Source of the DNA: a virus
Virus record (IMG/VR): IMGVR_UViG_3300007609_000046
Location: 1 to 37,719 of that record
Strand: one strand, 5' to 3'
Length of the DNA: 37,719 nucleotides
Below the pieces are notes generated by a model. That model searched no databases, had not been told where the DNA came from, and was given only the letters and a program-made list of their open reading frames with translations. How positions within the stretch are numbered: the first letter of the stretch is position 1; each line of letters begins with the position of its first letter. Made by a program: the position numbers and the translations under genes. Of this stretch, positions 6,020-13,122 are shown in pieces.

Positions 6020-6050
6020 TAAAGTTAGTGAATCATTGTTTATTTTCCAA
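6020..6050 (-). promoter_or_regulatory. Leftward promoter of the groES operon
   Basis: On the minus strand TTG (6048-6050) and TAACTTTA (6020-6027) are 20 nt apart. The leader ACAAAAAACTAATTATT before the ATG is almost the same as those before the ssb-like and recA genes. The conserved cassette-closing element lies directly upstream. Confidence 0.65.
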
Positions 6051-6075
6051 GGAAATACTGAATATTTTTGTTTTT

Positions 6076-6141
6076 GTTATTTACAGCAGCACTTAAAGTT
6101 TGCTCTGCGGGCCGCTTACGCTTAATTTTAGTTGCGTGTTA
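6076..6141 (-). other. attC-like element, conserved family copy 2
   Basis: The plus strand has TTAAAGTTTGCTCTGCGGG, GCCGCTTACGCTTAATTTTA and GTTGCGTGTTAG in succession, nearly identical to the copies at 1494 and 10501. The minus-strand CTAACACGC overlaps the stop codon of the 6139-6357 gene. The arms AAAATTAAGC and GCAAACTTTAA pair imperfectly and the loop contains the palindrome GCGGGCCGC. It lies just upstream of the groES promoter. Confidence 0.55.
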
Positions 6142-6357
6142 GTATTCATGCAGAACATACCAGCGTTTTCCTAAGCATCTAAAATTCTCCTTTCCATCAA
6201 ATATTATATCATTGTAAGTAAACACTTCTTCACAAAAGACAATCTTAATACATTTTTTGCTGTTAAATAGTAAATTGTAATTTCTATCATAGAAAGCAAG
6301 AATGCTAACAAAAGATATAGCAAATGCCTTTCTTAGTTTTTGGATAACTCTTTTCAT
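6139..6357 (-). CDS. Hypothetical basic protein, 72 aa, cassette-like gene
   Basis: Beginning MKRVIQKLRKAFAISFVSIL, the protein has a basic amphipathic N-terminus that could be a short membrane-associated helix, then a Cys-containing region (KCIKIVFCEEVF) and an aromatic C-terminus. The ATG at 6357 is preferred over 6384. The stop lies inside the conserved attC-like element. Function unknown. Confidence 0.55.
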   Translation of the reverse strand: MKRVIQKLRKAFAISFVSILAFYDRNYNLLFNSKKCIKIVFCEEVFTYNDIIFDGKENFRCLGKRWYVLHEY

Positions 6358-6384
6358 AATTTTAGTCTTTAGTTTTTTAATCAA

Positions 6385-6426
6385 GTTCTGTGATGGAACT
6401 TTCCATATTTAAACCGTTGTGTGTAA
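6385..6426 (-). other. Degenerate attC-like end
   Basis: On the minus strand ACACAACGG, close to RYYYAAC, follows the stop of the 6427-6639 gene. A perfect ATGGAA-CT-TTCCAT hairpin lies within it. No complete right arm is seen before the next gene. Confidence 0.35.
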
Positions 6427-6639
6427 TTAGTAGTCATACTCATGCCCCATATTAAATGATAGTCTTTCAAAAGCTGGGAAAAATGATTCAAAAGGTTTTT
6501 TAACACCAAGTACATAAAATATTGGTGATACGATCAAGGCTATCAATCCAACTGTTACACTCATCAACAAAAGCCTAACTACACACAACAACATGTACAG
6601 TGAATGGCCTAGTAAGTTTGTATTTTTAAGTTTCTGCAT
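6427..6639 (-). CDS. Small membrane protein, 70 aa, cassette-like gene
   Basis: The protein carries one long or two closely spaced transmembrane segments (SLYMLLCVVRLLLMSVTVGL and LIALIVSPIFYVLGV, about residues 13-46) and a polar tail ending in GHEYDY. There is no lipobox or cleavable signal. The ATG is the first after the preceding intergenic site. It has no recognisable family and sits in the middle of the cassette block. A role at the membrane is all that can be inferred. Confidence 0.6.
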   Translation of the reverse strand: MQKLKNTNLLGHSLYMLLCVVRLLLMSVTVGLIALIVSPIFYVLGVKKPFESFFPAFERLSFNMGHEYDY

Positions 6640-6663
6640 TTTATTAATTTTTTACTTGTTCGA

Positions 6664-6717
6664 TAATTTGGTTTTATTTATACGCCACGGAACCATACAC
6701 TAGGCACGTTGTGACTA
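6664..6717 (-). other. Degenerate attC-like end
   Basis: On the minus strand GTCACAACGTGCC overlaps the region right after the stop of the 6715-6915 gene and is followed by GTATGG and GCGTATAAA. The motif order resembles that after the 2704-2940 gene (CACAACG, GTATA, GCGTATA). The right arm is not evident. Confidence 0.35.
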
Positions 6718-6915
6718 ATTTCGAACAAACATTGAGTTGTCTTCTGCAATAGCATTTAACAATTCTACTGCGGTGCATATTTTATCCCACTCACCTTCAT
6801 TGTCATTATCATTTTTTTCAACAGCTTCATTTATGCAAGTGGCTATTTTATGCAACATAGGCACAACATTATCTATATGTAATGCCTTATCTTTTAAGTT
6901 CTGTTCTTTGTTCAT
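6715..6915 (-). CDS. Hypothetical helical protein, 66 aa, cassette-like gene
   Basis: A short acidic, helical protein (LKDKALHIDNVVPMLHKIA, then an Asp/Asn/Glu-rich turn, then WDKICTAVELLNAIAED) that looks like a two-helix hairpin. No catalytic motif is seen. Stop is TAG. It occupies one unit of the cassette block between attC-like ends. Confidence 0.6.
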   Translation of the reverse strand: MNKEQNLKDKALHIDNVVPMLHKIATCINEAVEKNDNDNEGEWDKICTAVELLNAIAEDNSMFVRN

Positions 6916-6985
6916 AATTTCTTCCTTGTTTCTTAGTGTAGTAATTTATTAAGGGTCGGCACTACACATAGCCAAACCGTTACCC
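6916..6985 (-). other. attC-like hairpin, partly degenerate
   Basis: On the minus strand GTTTGGCTATGTGTAGT pairs with ACTACACTAAGAAAC across an 18-nt loop, starting just after the stop of the 6980-7180 gene. The outer motif ACGGTTTGGCTATG recurs at 11355-11373. The right-hand GTT box is not recognisable. Confidence 0.4.
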
Positions 6986-7180
6986 TCCATACTCAATAAC
7001 GTGAGGATAGGTCTGCACTTGTTCGTTTTGTATTGCTTTTGTCTCTTTTTTGCCGTTTAATGTATATTCAGCAATCACATAAGTCTCGTGTTCTTCAATC
7101 ACTTTAGCTCTTATTTGCTTTTCTTTAACTACTCTGTTTTCAAGCTCTTTGTACTTAATGTATATCGCTTTTATTCTCAT
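6980..7180 (-). CDS. Hypothetical basic protein, 66 aa, cassette-like gene
   Basis: A small lysine/glutamate-rich protein with an N-terminal helix (KELENRVVKEKQIRAKVIEE) followed by two beta strands (TYVIAEYTLNGKKETKAI). No named family is recognised. The ATG lies about 25 nt after the well-formed attC-like site at 7206-7258, and the stop touches the next hairpin, so it is a complete cassette unit. Confidence 0.6.
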   Translation of the reverse strand: MRIKAIYIKYKELENRVVKEKQIRAKVIEEHETYVIAEYTLNGKKETKAIQNEQVQTYPHVIEYGG

Positions 7181-7205
7181 ATCTTTTATATTAAATCCGT
7201 ACTAT

Positions 7206-7258
7206 GCACAACAATATGTAACAGGCATTAAAACGACCTGTTACACTCAACGTTGTGT
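7206..7258 (-). other. attC-like recombination site, best formed copy, 53 nt
   Basis: On the minus strand the site reads R'' ACACAAC, spacer of 7 nt, L'' GTAACAGG, loop TCGTTTTAATG, L' CCTGTTAC, spacer of 5 nt, R' GTTGTGC. R'' and R' each match the consensus RYYYAAC / GTTRRRY at 6 of 7 positions and are complementary over CACAAC/GTTGTG; L'' and L' are perfect complements of 8 bp. Unequal unpaired spacers between two paired boxes are the hallmark of integron attC sites. It follows the tRNA-Leu-like gene and precedes the 6980-7180 gene. Confidence 0.75.
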
Positions 7259-7268
7259 GTGATAAAAG

Positions 7269-7398
7269 TGCGGGAGGCAGGATTCGAACCTGCAAGCCCA
7301 AGAGCTAGCGTTTATTTTATTGTGGAACTGCCAAACCACTGACGACTTTAGGGCACTTCCGTCAATCTGCTGCCGTATACCAATTCCGCCACTCCCGC
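7269..7398 (-). tRNA. tRNA-Leu-like gene with about 45 extra nt in the anticodon region
   Basis: The minus strand has a perfect 7-bp acceptor stem (GCGGGAG/CTCCCGC) with discriminator A, a Leu-type D arm (GGCGGAATTGGTATACGGC), a variable-arm-like hairpin (AGCT/GGCT) and a perfect T arm (GCAGG-TTCGAAT-CCTGC). Total length is 130 nt against about 85 for type II tRNAs. Between D arm and variable arm lie about 64 nt that do not fold as a normal anticodon stem; instead GGAAGTGCC pairs with GGCAGTTCC. No group I intron core is visible. It may contain an insertion or be a recombined, non-functional tRNA. No anticodon can be assigned. Confidence 0.55.
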
Positions 7399-7436
7399 AT
7401 ATTCTTTGTCTTTATGTTTCATTGATACAAACGTTT

Positions 7437-7679
7437 TCACTCTTTTAATAGCTGGTCAATTTCCATTTCCCACTCAAAAGACTTGTCGGAACTACAATAC
7501 ACCCTACTGCTTCCAAACTTTGTCTTGATCTGAGAGAAAGTGAAGCCTTCGTTATTTTTGACTTCCTTCTCAAACTCTTTGTCCAAGTATTCGATAACTT
7601 TAGGGTTATCAATAGCCATTCCATAGTGACCATATTCCAAATACGATTTCCACTTCTCATTAAACTCTCCTGTTGTCAT
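7437..7679 (-). CDS. Hypothetical protein, 80 aa
   Basis: A small acidic protein starting MTTGEFNEKWKSYLEYG and containing a helical stretch (KVIEYLDKEFEKEVKNNEG). I do not recognise a family. The ATG lies directly after the TAG of the metallophosphoesterase gene, so it is likely translated from the same message. It is the last protein gene of the ssb-like operon before the tRNA-Leu-like gene. Confidence 0.6.
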   Translation of the reverse strand: MTTGEFNEKWKSYLEYGHYGMAIDNPKVIEYLDKEFEKEVKNNEGFTFSQIKTKFGSSRVYCSSDKSFEWEMEIDQLLKE

Positions 7680-7680
7680 A

Positions 7681-9243
7681 CTAAAAAAGATTTGTGAATT
7701 TACCATTTACATAAATTAGGTGCTGAAACTTACCTAACTCATTAACAACTCCGTGACTCTTAGTCCAGGAAGATAGCCCCCTATTATAACCCATTTGTTT
7801 TTTTGTTGATATGCCTACTCCTCTTGCACCATCTATTGTGTATAAGAAATGCTTATCTCCTGATACTATTTTTACATTCAGCTTTTTAAACGTGTTTGAG
7901 GTACCTCTTGCTCCGTTTGCACCCAAGTCACCATGGTTATTAAGCTCAAAACCTTTTCTCTTAAATGATTCAAACCTATCCATTGTTATTACCCCCTCAG
8001 TGTGCTGCTGTATATAGTGTGCCACTAAACCTTCCGGGGCCTCTTGGTTAAACAAAATCCTCCTGAACTCATTGTACAACATTGCGTTTTTGACGTCGTT
8101 TGCACCACCACTTAAACGTACCCACTTGTCTAACCAATCGTTATGGTTACTTGGTATAACAACAATCTCCCAGATATCATTTTGATTAGACTTTATCCAT
8201 TCAACCATTTGATCTAGTTCTCTTTGTAATGTTACACCCTCTCTGTCATTTATAACTTGAGATACAAAGTCTTTCTTCTCGTGGTGATTTATAGATCTCC
8301 CATCGAAAATATCATGTGTTACTAGGTAGTAAGGCCTTGCTATTTTAGCCAGCCTAAAAGTTTCTTTTAACATATCTTCGTCATGATGCCCCAAGTGTAA
8401 ATCACCCAATATCAAACTATCCCACTTTCCGTCGTCGGTTACCTCTCCGTCCACAACTTTGTAAATTAAGTCTTGGAATGACCCGTCCTTCTTAGCTGAA
8501 ACATGTCTAAAAGTAAAATCGTCTTTGTCGAAAATCTCCACGAATAAGAAGCCAGGCACATGGTGGAACTCTGCCTTTTTACCTACCCTTGCTTTTCTGT
8601 AGTTAGGCACTGTTATGGATCCGGTAGTAGCCATGATTTTATCCCTGCTGTTTGGTAAAGTTGGTACAACTTCCATGTGCTGCCTTGGGTGACCTATTAT
8701 ACTAGACTCCTCTCCTGTTATAGCTTCAAATCCACGTAAAGGGCGTGAGGCTGTAGGTAGGACATTCGCATCACTGATTATAGTAAGATAATTATTTAGT
8801 TTTGAGTGTCCTGCAAACAAATACTTGTCAAATTCATCATGCCATCCTGTTTCATACTCAGGAAACTCTGAGTGTGGATTATGATAAGTTCCCGGAATAA
8901 TGACTATCTCAGCATCTACTTTTTTTGCGTAAACTTTCATTTTTTCCCATAATTGTTTGTATATAGGGGTATTTACTTGAGCAAAAGTAATCATGTAATT
9001 CTTGCTCTTCTTTAGCTTTTTAGTTTTTGCCTTTATGTAAGTATCTGTCTGTTGAACCGGTTTTGTTGCAGATTTTAAATTTAGCTTTGCAACAATTTTA
9101 CTTATGTTCTTCCTTACATTTTCGTGATAATCTATTCCTATAGCATCACAGTATTTTTTAGCTATAGTTGTTACGTTCCTGTCTTTTACACGCTTTGCAA
9201 CTTTCTTTACAAGTGCGTAATCATATTTTAGTTTTTTACCCAT
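7681..9243 (-). CDS. Metallophosphoesterase with N-terminal HTH-like domain
   Basis: The C-terminal half carries the calcineurin-like metallophosphoesterase motifs in order (numbering from MVETMGK): GDLHLGH (283-289), THDIFDG (313-319), SNHND (369-373), NNHGDLG (439-445) and GDKH (466-469). These supply the Asp, His and Asn ligands of a dinuclear metal site. Residues 8-60 look like a basic helix-turn-helix domain. Size and order recall the A1 DNA-transfer protein family of T5-like phages, which carries a similar domain, but the link is tentative. A nuclease or phosphodiesterase role in DNA metabolism is inferred from its operon with the SSB-like protein. Start at 9243 follows the upstream stop. 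Confidence 0.72.
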   Translation of the reverse strand: MGKKLKYDYALVKKVAKRVKDRNVTTIAKKYCDAIGIDYHENVRKNISKIVAKLNLKSATKPVQQTDTYIKAKTKKLKKSKNYMITFAQVNTPIYKQLWEKMKVYAKKVDAEIVIIPGTYHNPHSEFPEYETGWHDEFDKYLFAGHSKLNNYLTIISDANVLPTASRPLRGFEAITGEESSIIGHPRQHMEVVPTLPNSRDKIMATTGSITVPNYRKARVGKKAEFHHVPGFLFVEIFDKDDFTFRHVSAKKDGSFQDLIYKVVDGEVTDDGKWDSLILGDLHLGHHDEDMLKETFRLAKIARPYYLVTHDIFDGRSINHHEKKDFVSQVINDREGVTLQRELDQMVEWIKSNQNDIWEIVVIPSNHNDWLDKWVRLSGGANDVKNAMLYNEFRRILFNQEAPEGLVAHYIQQHTEGVITMDRFESFKRKGFELNNHGDLGANGARGTSNTFKKLNVKIVSGDKHFLYTIDGARGVGISTKKQMGYNRGLSSWTKSHGVVNELGKFQHLIYVNGKFTNLF

Positions 9244-9248
9244 AGTTT

Positions 9249-9449
9249 CTACCAATAGTCTTCGTTGAAATATTCATCTTCATCTTCATCTAAAAAATTA
9301 AACGGATCTGAATTAATAATATCTTCATTGTTATTATAATCGCTCATGAACTTCTTTTTGTCTTTTTCCCACTCTCCAGACATGCCTGTTGGAAGCATTC
9401 CTGCCGACAACAAGTTCATGTAAATATCTCTCGCTACATTTTCGCTCAT
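9249..9449 (-). CDS. Hypothetical acidic protein, 66 aa
   Basis: The C-terminal third is strongly acidic and ends in aromatic residues (FLDEDEDEYFNEDYW), while the N-terminal part forms a probable helix (ENVARDIYMNLLSAGM). Such DNA-mimic-like acidity is noted, but no function can be claimed. The start overlaps the upstream stop (ATGA) and the stop lies six bases before the metallophosphoesterase ATG. Confidence 0.6.
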   Translation of the reverse strand: MSENVARDIYMNLLSAGMLPTGMSGEWEKDKKKFMSDYNNNEDIINSDPFNFLDEDEDEYFNEDYW

Positions 9450-9664
9450 TTTTTACTTAGAATTTGACCTCTGATACGTTCTATGTCAGAGGATGTCCAA
9501 GACATGTTTTTGACTACGGGCAGTAAGTAACCCTTACCATTGACGTTAGCTTTGATACAGTAACCCTTACTTTTAGATTGATATAATGAAAGAAAGGTCA
9601 CCCAATTAGGCAACTCTTTCTTCATTATTTTTATTACTGCTTTATGCTGATTAGAGTAATCCAT
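9446..9664 (-). CDS. Hypothetical protein, 72 aa
   Basis: A basic alpha/beta protein (HKAVIKIMKKELPNWVTFLS, then GYCIKANVNGKGYLLPVV) that could be a small nucleic-acid-associated domain. The order helix, beta hairpin, helix is apparent. No family is recognised. It begins two bases after the stop of the ssb-like gene and ends overlapping the next ATG, so it belongs to the same tightly packed operon. Confidence 0.6.
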   Translation of the reverse strand: MDYSNQHKAVIKIMKKELPNWVTFLSLYQSKSKGYCIKANVNGKGYLLPVVKNMSWTSSDIERIRGQILSKK

Positions 9665-9665
9665 A

Positions 9666-10424
9666 TTAGAAAGGTAAATCGTCGTCCTCTACTTCAGACT
9701 CTACTTCTTGTTCTACAACAGCTTCTTCTTTGACAGGTGCTTCTGTTGACTGAGGTGTATTATTACCTCCTTTTGATGCGTAGTCAGCCGATGTTACGTT
9801 GTATCCCTCAATGCCACTTGAAAAGTCTGCTTTATGCTCTTCTTCTGCCTCTTCTACTAGGTTATCTATAACCTCGTCTCTCTTAGCAGCAGCTACTTTA
9901 TCTAGCTCCCACTTTCCACTTTTTTTCTGTTTGAACTCTAAAGGTGGAATATCTCCATCTACTAACTCCCTGTCTTTACCTTTACCTTTGTAATAAGCTA
10001 AGCTTGTACCTCTTTCTAAAGGATTATTGTTTTCATCTTTGATGCTTACACCAGTTTTCTCGTACTTCTCTCCTTTTGGGGTGAATCTGTATGGTTGCAT
10101 TAGGTATGTTTCGCCTAACTCCATGTTCTTTAGGTACTGAATAAAAGGTACAAAGAAGTCATTATCGTAGTAGCTACCAGATTTAGTGTTCATGCACACT
10201 ATAAAAGTGGTACCATTGTCCTCTAAACCAATTTTTACTTGCTCACCGAAGTTCCCCTCCTCAATCTTTAAACCTTTGTATACTCCACGTACACCTTTTA
10301 AGTAATAGTTACGGTAAGATATATTTCCATCCTTTGTGGAGTATTTCTCAAACCCTGGTTTTTCTTCTTTTGAGTACTCGAAAATTCTTCCTGTTCCGTA
10401 CTCTAAACTTAAATACTTTTTCAT
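9666..10424 (-). CDS. ssb: Single-stranded DNA-binding protein
   Basis: From MKKYLSLEYGTG the protein has a beta-rich region of about 150 residues consistent with an OB fold (YYLKGVRGVYKGLKIEEG, IGLEDNGTTFIVCMN), then a flexible Pro/Glu-rich linker, ending in the acidic tip DDDLPF. An acidic tail ending in hydrophobic Pro-Phe is the signature of bacterial and phage SSB proteins, which use it to recruit replication and repair partners. The 252-aa length is longer than E. coli SSB (178). The ATG at 10424 follows a clear promoter and leader; the longer frame to 10562 would run through the promoter. First gene of its operon. Confidence 0.75.
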   Translation of the reverse strand: MKKYLSLEYGTGRIFEYSKEEKPGFEKYSTKDGNISYRNYYLKGVRGVYKGLKIEEGNFGEQVKIGLEDNGTTFIVCMNTKSGSYYDNDFFVPFIQYLKNMELGETYLMQPYRFTPKGEKYEKTGVSIKDENNNPLERGTSLAYYKGKGKDRELVDGDIPPLEFKQKKSGKWELDKVAAAKRDEVIDNLVEEAEEEHKADFSSGIEGYNVTSADYASKGGNNTPQSTEAPVKEEAVVEQEVESEVEDDDLPF

Positions 10425-10442
10425 TCTAATTAGTTTTTTCTG

Positions 10443-10474
10443 TAAAAATAGTGTTTTTCTTTTAATCCACCAAA
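10443..10474 (-). promoter_or_regulatory. Leftward promoter of the ssb-like operon
   Basis: On the minus strand TTTG (10471-10474), a 20-nt spacer and TATTTTTA (10443-10450) are followed by CAGAAAAAACTAATTAGA and the ATG. The spacer end and -7 region (AAAAACACTATTTTTACAG) are identical to the recA promoter. Confidence 0.7.
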
Positions 10475-10481
10475 TTTTTAA

Positions 10482-10557
10482 GTTAAATAATCTACAATAG
10501 GGCTTAAAGTTTGCTCTGTGGGGTCGCTTAACGCTTAATTTTAGTTGCGTGTTATGT
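10482..10557 (-). other. attC-like element, conserved family copy 3
   Basis: The plus strand has TTAAAGTTTGCTCTG, then GCTTAATTTTAGTTGCGTGT, as in copies 1 and 2. The minus-strand ACATAAC, close to RYYYAAC, includes the stop codon of the 10552-10752 gene. The inner arms pair imperfectly. It sits immediately upstream of the ssb promoter. Confidence 0.5.
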
Positions 10558-10752
10558 GGCATTATAAGAAAGAACCTTAGCTCTCATAGGTATCCACCCA
10601 AAACCTATTTCTCCATTTGTCTTTGTTAAGTCATATACACATGTACCCCATTTGTAAGCACCTGTCTTAGAGTTGTAAATTCCATCACCTTTTTGCTGTT
10701 CTATTGATTTTTGTCTTTTTGTCTCGTCTTTTTCTACTTTGCTTAAATCCAT
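10552..10752 (-). CDS. Hypothetical basic protein, 66 aa, cassette-like gene
   Basis: The N-terminal third is a charged helix (SKVEKDETKRQKSIEQQKGD), followed by a Trp/Gly-rich beta region (YKWGTCVYDLTKTNGEIGF, WIPMRAKVLS). No family is recognised. The stop codon lies in the opening box of attC-like copy 3. Confidence 0.55.
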   Translation of the reverse strand: MDLSKVEKDETKRQKSIEQQKGDGIYNSKTGAYKWGTCVYDLTKTNGEIGFGWIPMRAKVLSYNAT

Positions 10753-10907
10753 AATAAATTAAATCGCCACAACACAGTATAAAATCAAGCGGGGTTGTAG
10801 TGTCTTTTTGGCCGCCTCGGCTGCTTATTTATTTTTTGCTATCGAGAAAGTGTTTGCCGTTCATTCCCTGCCTGGTCTATATCTCTTACTTATAACAGCA
10901 AATAGGC
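10753..10907 (-). other. Intergenic region with weak attC-like ends
   Basis: On the minus strand CACTACAAC (10790-10798) and GTTGTGG (near 10767) face each other across about 20 nt, as in a minimal attC-like site. Further upstream GCAGCCGAGGCGGCC forms a short GC-rich hairpin in otherwise AT-rich DNA. I see no gene here. Confidence 0.35.
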
Positions 10908-11075
10908 TCAATTTTTAGGTTTTGATTGTACTATGTTTAACCTATTTTGTAAAACTATAAGCATTTGCTCTGATGTATATTTATCATTCTGTAACCTTGG
11001 TATTAACTCATTCAATGTTTCCAACTGTTTTTCGTGAAACTCAATATCTAATTTTATTTCTTCAACTTCTTCCAT
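10908..11075 (-). CDS. Small coiled-coil protein, 55 aa, cassette-like gene
   Basis: A 55-residue protein beginning MEEVEEIKLDIEFHEKQLE and continuing with heptad-like leucines (TLNELIPRLQNDKY, SEQMLIVLQNRLN). It is predicted to be almost entirely helical, probably a helical hairpin or dimer. It is bounded by attC-like ends and by other tiny genes, and reads in the same direction as recA. Function unknown. Confidence 0.5.
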   Translation of the reverse strand: MEEVEEIKLDIEFHEKQLETLNELIPRLQNDKYTSEQMLIVLQNRLNIVQSKPKN

Positions 11076-11102
11076 AATCTTTCTGATTTTTAGTTATATA
11101 AT

Positions 11103-11145
11103 CGCCTAAAAACTGAGCGTATTTACAAGACGTTGTGGTGTAATT
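11103..11145 (-). other. Degenerate attC-like end
   Basis: On the minus strand ACACCACAACG, then TGTAAATACGC, follows the 52-aa gene by about 40 nt. It resembles the element after the 2704-2940 gene (CACCACAACG). A matching right arm is not clear. Confidence 0.3.
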
Positions 11146-11180
11146 AAAAAAGTACACAAAATATAAATAATAAAAATTAC

Positions 11181-11339
11181 TTACTTCTGCCTTAATTTGG
11201 AAATTGCTTTATTTAATGTCGCTCTGTTCATTTCGTAAACACCCTCTAAACTTCGCACATAATCTTGTACTATTTTAGGGCATTTCTTCAACTCGGCTTT
11301 CGCTTGGTTAGTGTCTATACTTTTAACTTCTATACTCAT
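11181..11339 (-). CDS. Hypothetical protein, 52 aa, cassette-like gene
   Basis: A 52-residue basic helical protein (MSIEVKSIDTNQAKAELKKC, then EGVYEMNRATLNKAISKLRQ). The C-terminal part could be a helix-turn-helix-like segment, but this is weak. It is preceded on the minus strand by the ACGGTTTGGCTATG motif shared with 6960-6980. Short, same-strand, and framed by attC-like ends. Confidence 0.5.
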   Translation of the reverse strand: MSIEVKSIDTNQAKAELKKCPKIVQDYVRSLEGVYEMNRATLNKAISKLRQK

Positions 11340-11423
11340 AATCGTAATTTTTAAAATTCATAGCCAAACCGTTTTTGTCACAAATAATGATAGATTTTGA
11401 TACAGAAATAACGTGAGTTCACT
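11340..11423 (-). other. Intergenic region with a shared cassette-end motif
   Basis: The minus strand carries ACGGTTTGGCTATGAATTTT near 11350-11370, sharing ACGGTTTGGCTATG with the hairpin at 6916-6985. GTTTGGC matches GTTRRRY at 6 of 7 positions. No complete hairpin is evident. No gene is seen. Confidence 0.35.
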
Positions 11424-11618
11424 CTACTTAAACTTGTTGTCGAGGTAGTTAAGAACTTGTTTAACACCGTCTTTAGGGTGCATTCCCATAGTAGCCATCC
11501 AAACAGAAAACATCGTATTAAAATGAGACAAACTTTCTACTTTGCCCCCCTCTTCCTTGAAGTATTCATACAAGAAAGTATTATTACCTCTTATTTTTTT
11601 GTACGTATCTTTGTTCAT
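11424..11618 (-). CDS. Hypothetical protein, 64 aa
   Basis: A small soluble protein (MNKDTYKKIRGNNTFLYEYF, then HFNTMFSVWMATMGMHPKDG and a C-terminal VKQVLNYLDNKF helix). It starts 3 bases after the GIY-YIG-like gene, so it probably belongs to the recA operon rather than to the cassette block. Family unknown. Confidence 0.6.
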   Translation of the reverse strand: MNKDTYKKIRGNNTFLYEYFKEEGGKVESLSHFNTMFSVWMATMGMHPKDGVKQVLNYLDNKFK

Positions 11619-11621
11619 ATA

Positions 11622-12095
11622 TCAATTAATATCTCTTCCGTAGAACTTACCTAAAATATTGTCATTGTAGTAGTCCGAAGACTCTAATACATTATAGTGG
11701 AACATCCACTTAAGTTCTAAGTATGTTAGTTGTTTTTTACTGAAAGCAAAATCAATTATCTCCTTACTTACACCTTTTAGTTTCTTCATCTCCTTGTTGG
11801 AGCCTTGATAACTTTTCCAGTTTGATTCTTTTACCACTACTTTTCGGTAATCCCAAACAACAGAACCTTTTTTTGACTTCTTTTTGTTCTTGGTCTTTTT
11901 TACTGTATGGCCATCTCTTTTCAACTTCTCGTAGTTAGATTTAGAGGTAACAATATTTCTAGTAGAGAATAATGATTTTTGACCTATGTAGCACTTACCT
12001 GTATTATCACAAACTTTGTATATAAAGCCTATACATCCTTCCGGAAAGAACGATACATCGTCTACAATCTCTCCTTTATGCGTCCAACTGCTCAT
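11622..12095 (-). CDS. GIY-YIG-type endonuclease-like protein
   Basis: The N-terminal part reads GFIYKV (about residues 23-28) and CYIGQKS (about 35-41), which correspond to the GIY and YIG elements of the GIY-YIG nuclease fold; Lys/Arg-rich segments and SYQGSNKEM follow. The C-terminal [20 protein letters not shown] segments are typical of the Seg-like phage proteins I know from marine T4-like phages, annotated as putative homing endonucleases. At 157 aa it is a free-standing short form. It overlaps the end of recA by 20 nt and is therefore co-transcribed with it. Confidence 0.65.
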   Translation of the reverse strand: MSSWTHKGEIVDDVSFFPEGCIGFIYKVCDNTGKCYIGQKSLFSTRNIVTSKSNYEKLKRDGHTVKKTKNKKKSKKGSVVWDYRKVVVKESNWKSYQGSNKEMKKLKGVSKEIIDFAFSKKQLTYLELKWMFHYNVLESSDYYNDNILGKFYGRDIN

Positions 12096-13059
12096 ATACT
12101 TTGTTTTTTAACTCTTCGCATAACTCTGGGTTATCTCTGAGCAACTGGACAACGTTTACTCGTCCTTGGCCTAACTTAGTATCTCCGTATGAGTACCAGG
12201 AACCTCCTTTACTCGCTACTCCATACTGAACAGCGTAGTCTAGTATTTCCCCTACTGTATCAATTCCTCTTCCATACATTATATCGAACTCAGCGGTTCT
12301 GAATGGTGGAGCAAGTTTATTTTTTACAACCTTCAGTTTTGTCTTATTACCAAGAACTTCATCTCCATCTTTTATCTGAGATGATTTTCTTATTTCAACT
12401 CTAACAGATGCGTAAAACTTTAATGCGTTACCGCCTGTTGTGACGGATGGATCTCCCCATTGTACGCCTATTTTCATTCTAAGCTGATTTATGAATATAA
12501 CACAGACGTTATTTTTCTTAACTTTAGAAGTTATTTTACGCATAGCTTTTGACATAAGTCTCGCTTGCAAACCCATTTGATTGTCGGACATCTCCCCGTC
12601 AATCTCTGCACGTGGTGTAAGTGCTGCTACGGAATCCACTATTACAAGGTCCACTTGTGGAATTTCGCAAATCTTATCTAACATCTCTAAAGCATCTTCT
12701 CCAGAGTCAGGTTGGCTAAATATCAAGTTATCTGTATCAACACCTAGTTTTTTAGCGTACACTGGGTCAAAAGCGTGTTCTGCGTCAATAAAAGCAGTTA
12801 CTCCTCCTTGAGCTTGACACTCTGCTATTGAGTGTATTGTAAGAGTTGTTTTTCCTGACGATTCTTGACCAAAAACCTCTACTATCCTACCTTTAGGAAA
12901 TCCACCTATACCTAAAGCATTGTCTATTGACATACTTCCCGTCGGTATAATATCTATGTTTTGTACCGGAGCGTCACCCAGTTGCATTATAGAGCCTACG
13001 CCAAACACTTTTTCTATGTCTTTTAGTGAGTCTTTAAGTGATTTTTCTTTACTAGCCAT
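12076..13059 (-). CDS. recA: RecA recombinase
   Basis: A bacterial-type RecA of 327 aa. The Walker A motif GQESSGKTT is at about 64-72, the DAEHAFDP segment at 92-99, Walker [17 protein letters not shown] at 138-153, and the loop 2 region [10 protein letters not shown]...TTGGNALKF at about 190-215. It catalyses ATP-dependent homologous pairing and strand exchange on ssDNA, here in phage recombination and replication. The C-terminal domain is slightly shorter than in cellular RecA (about 350). It is first in its operon behind the promoter at 13074-13104. Confidence 0.96.
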   Translation of the reverse strand: MASKEKSLKDSLKDIEKVFGVGSIMQLGDAPVQNIDIIPTGSMSIDNALGIGGFPKGRIVEVFGQESSGKTTLTIHSIAECQAQGGVTAFIDAEHAFDPVYAKKLGVDTDNLIFSQPDSGEDALEMLDKICEIPQVDLVIVDSVAALTPRAEIDGEMSDNQMGLQARLMSKAMRKITSKVKKNNVCVIFINQLRMKIGVQWGDPSVTTGGNALKFYASVRVEIRKSSQIKDGDEVLGNKTKLKVVKNKLAPPFRTAEFDIMYGRGIDTVGEILDYAVQYGVASKGGSWYSYGDTKLGQGRVNVVQLLRDNPELCEELKNKVYEQLDA

Positions 13060-13073
13060 TAGTTATTTTTCTG

Positions 13074-13104
13074 TAAAAATAGTGTTTTTATTTTAATTAA
13101 ACAA
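13074..13104 (-). promoter_or_regulatory. Leftward promoter of recA
   Basis: On the minus strand TTG (13102-13104), 20 nt, then TATTTTTA (13074-13081), followed by CAGAAAAATAACTA and the ATG at 13059. The predicted leader is only about 10 nt. Confidence 0.7.
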
Positions 13105-13122
13105 GTTTTTAATGTAAATAGT

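Noticed and set aside
7304-7364. Group I intron in the tRNA-Leu-like gene
   Set aside because: The extra sequence is only about 45 nt, far shorter than any group I intron core, and the 3' half of the anticodon stem does not match the 5' half.
11622-12095. Integron integrase in the recA operon
   Set aside because: The protein has GIY-YIG features and no tyrosine recombinase RHRY residues; no integrase is seen anywhere in the window.
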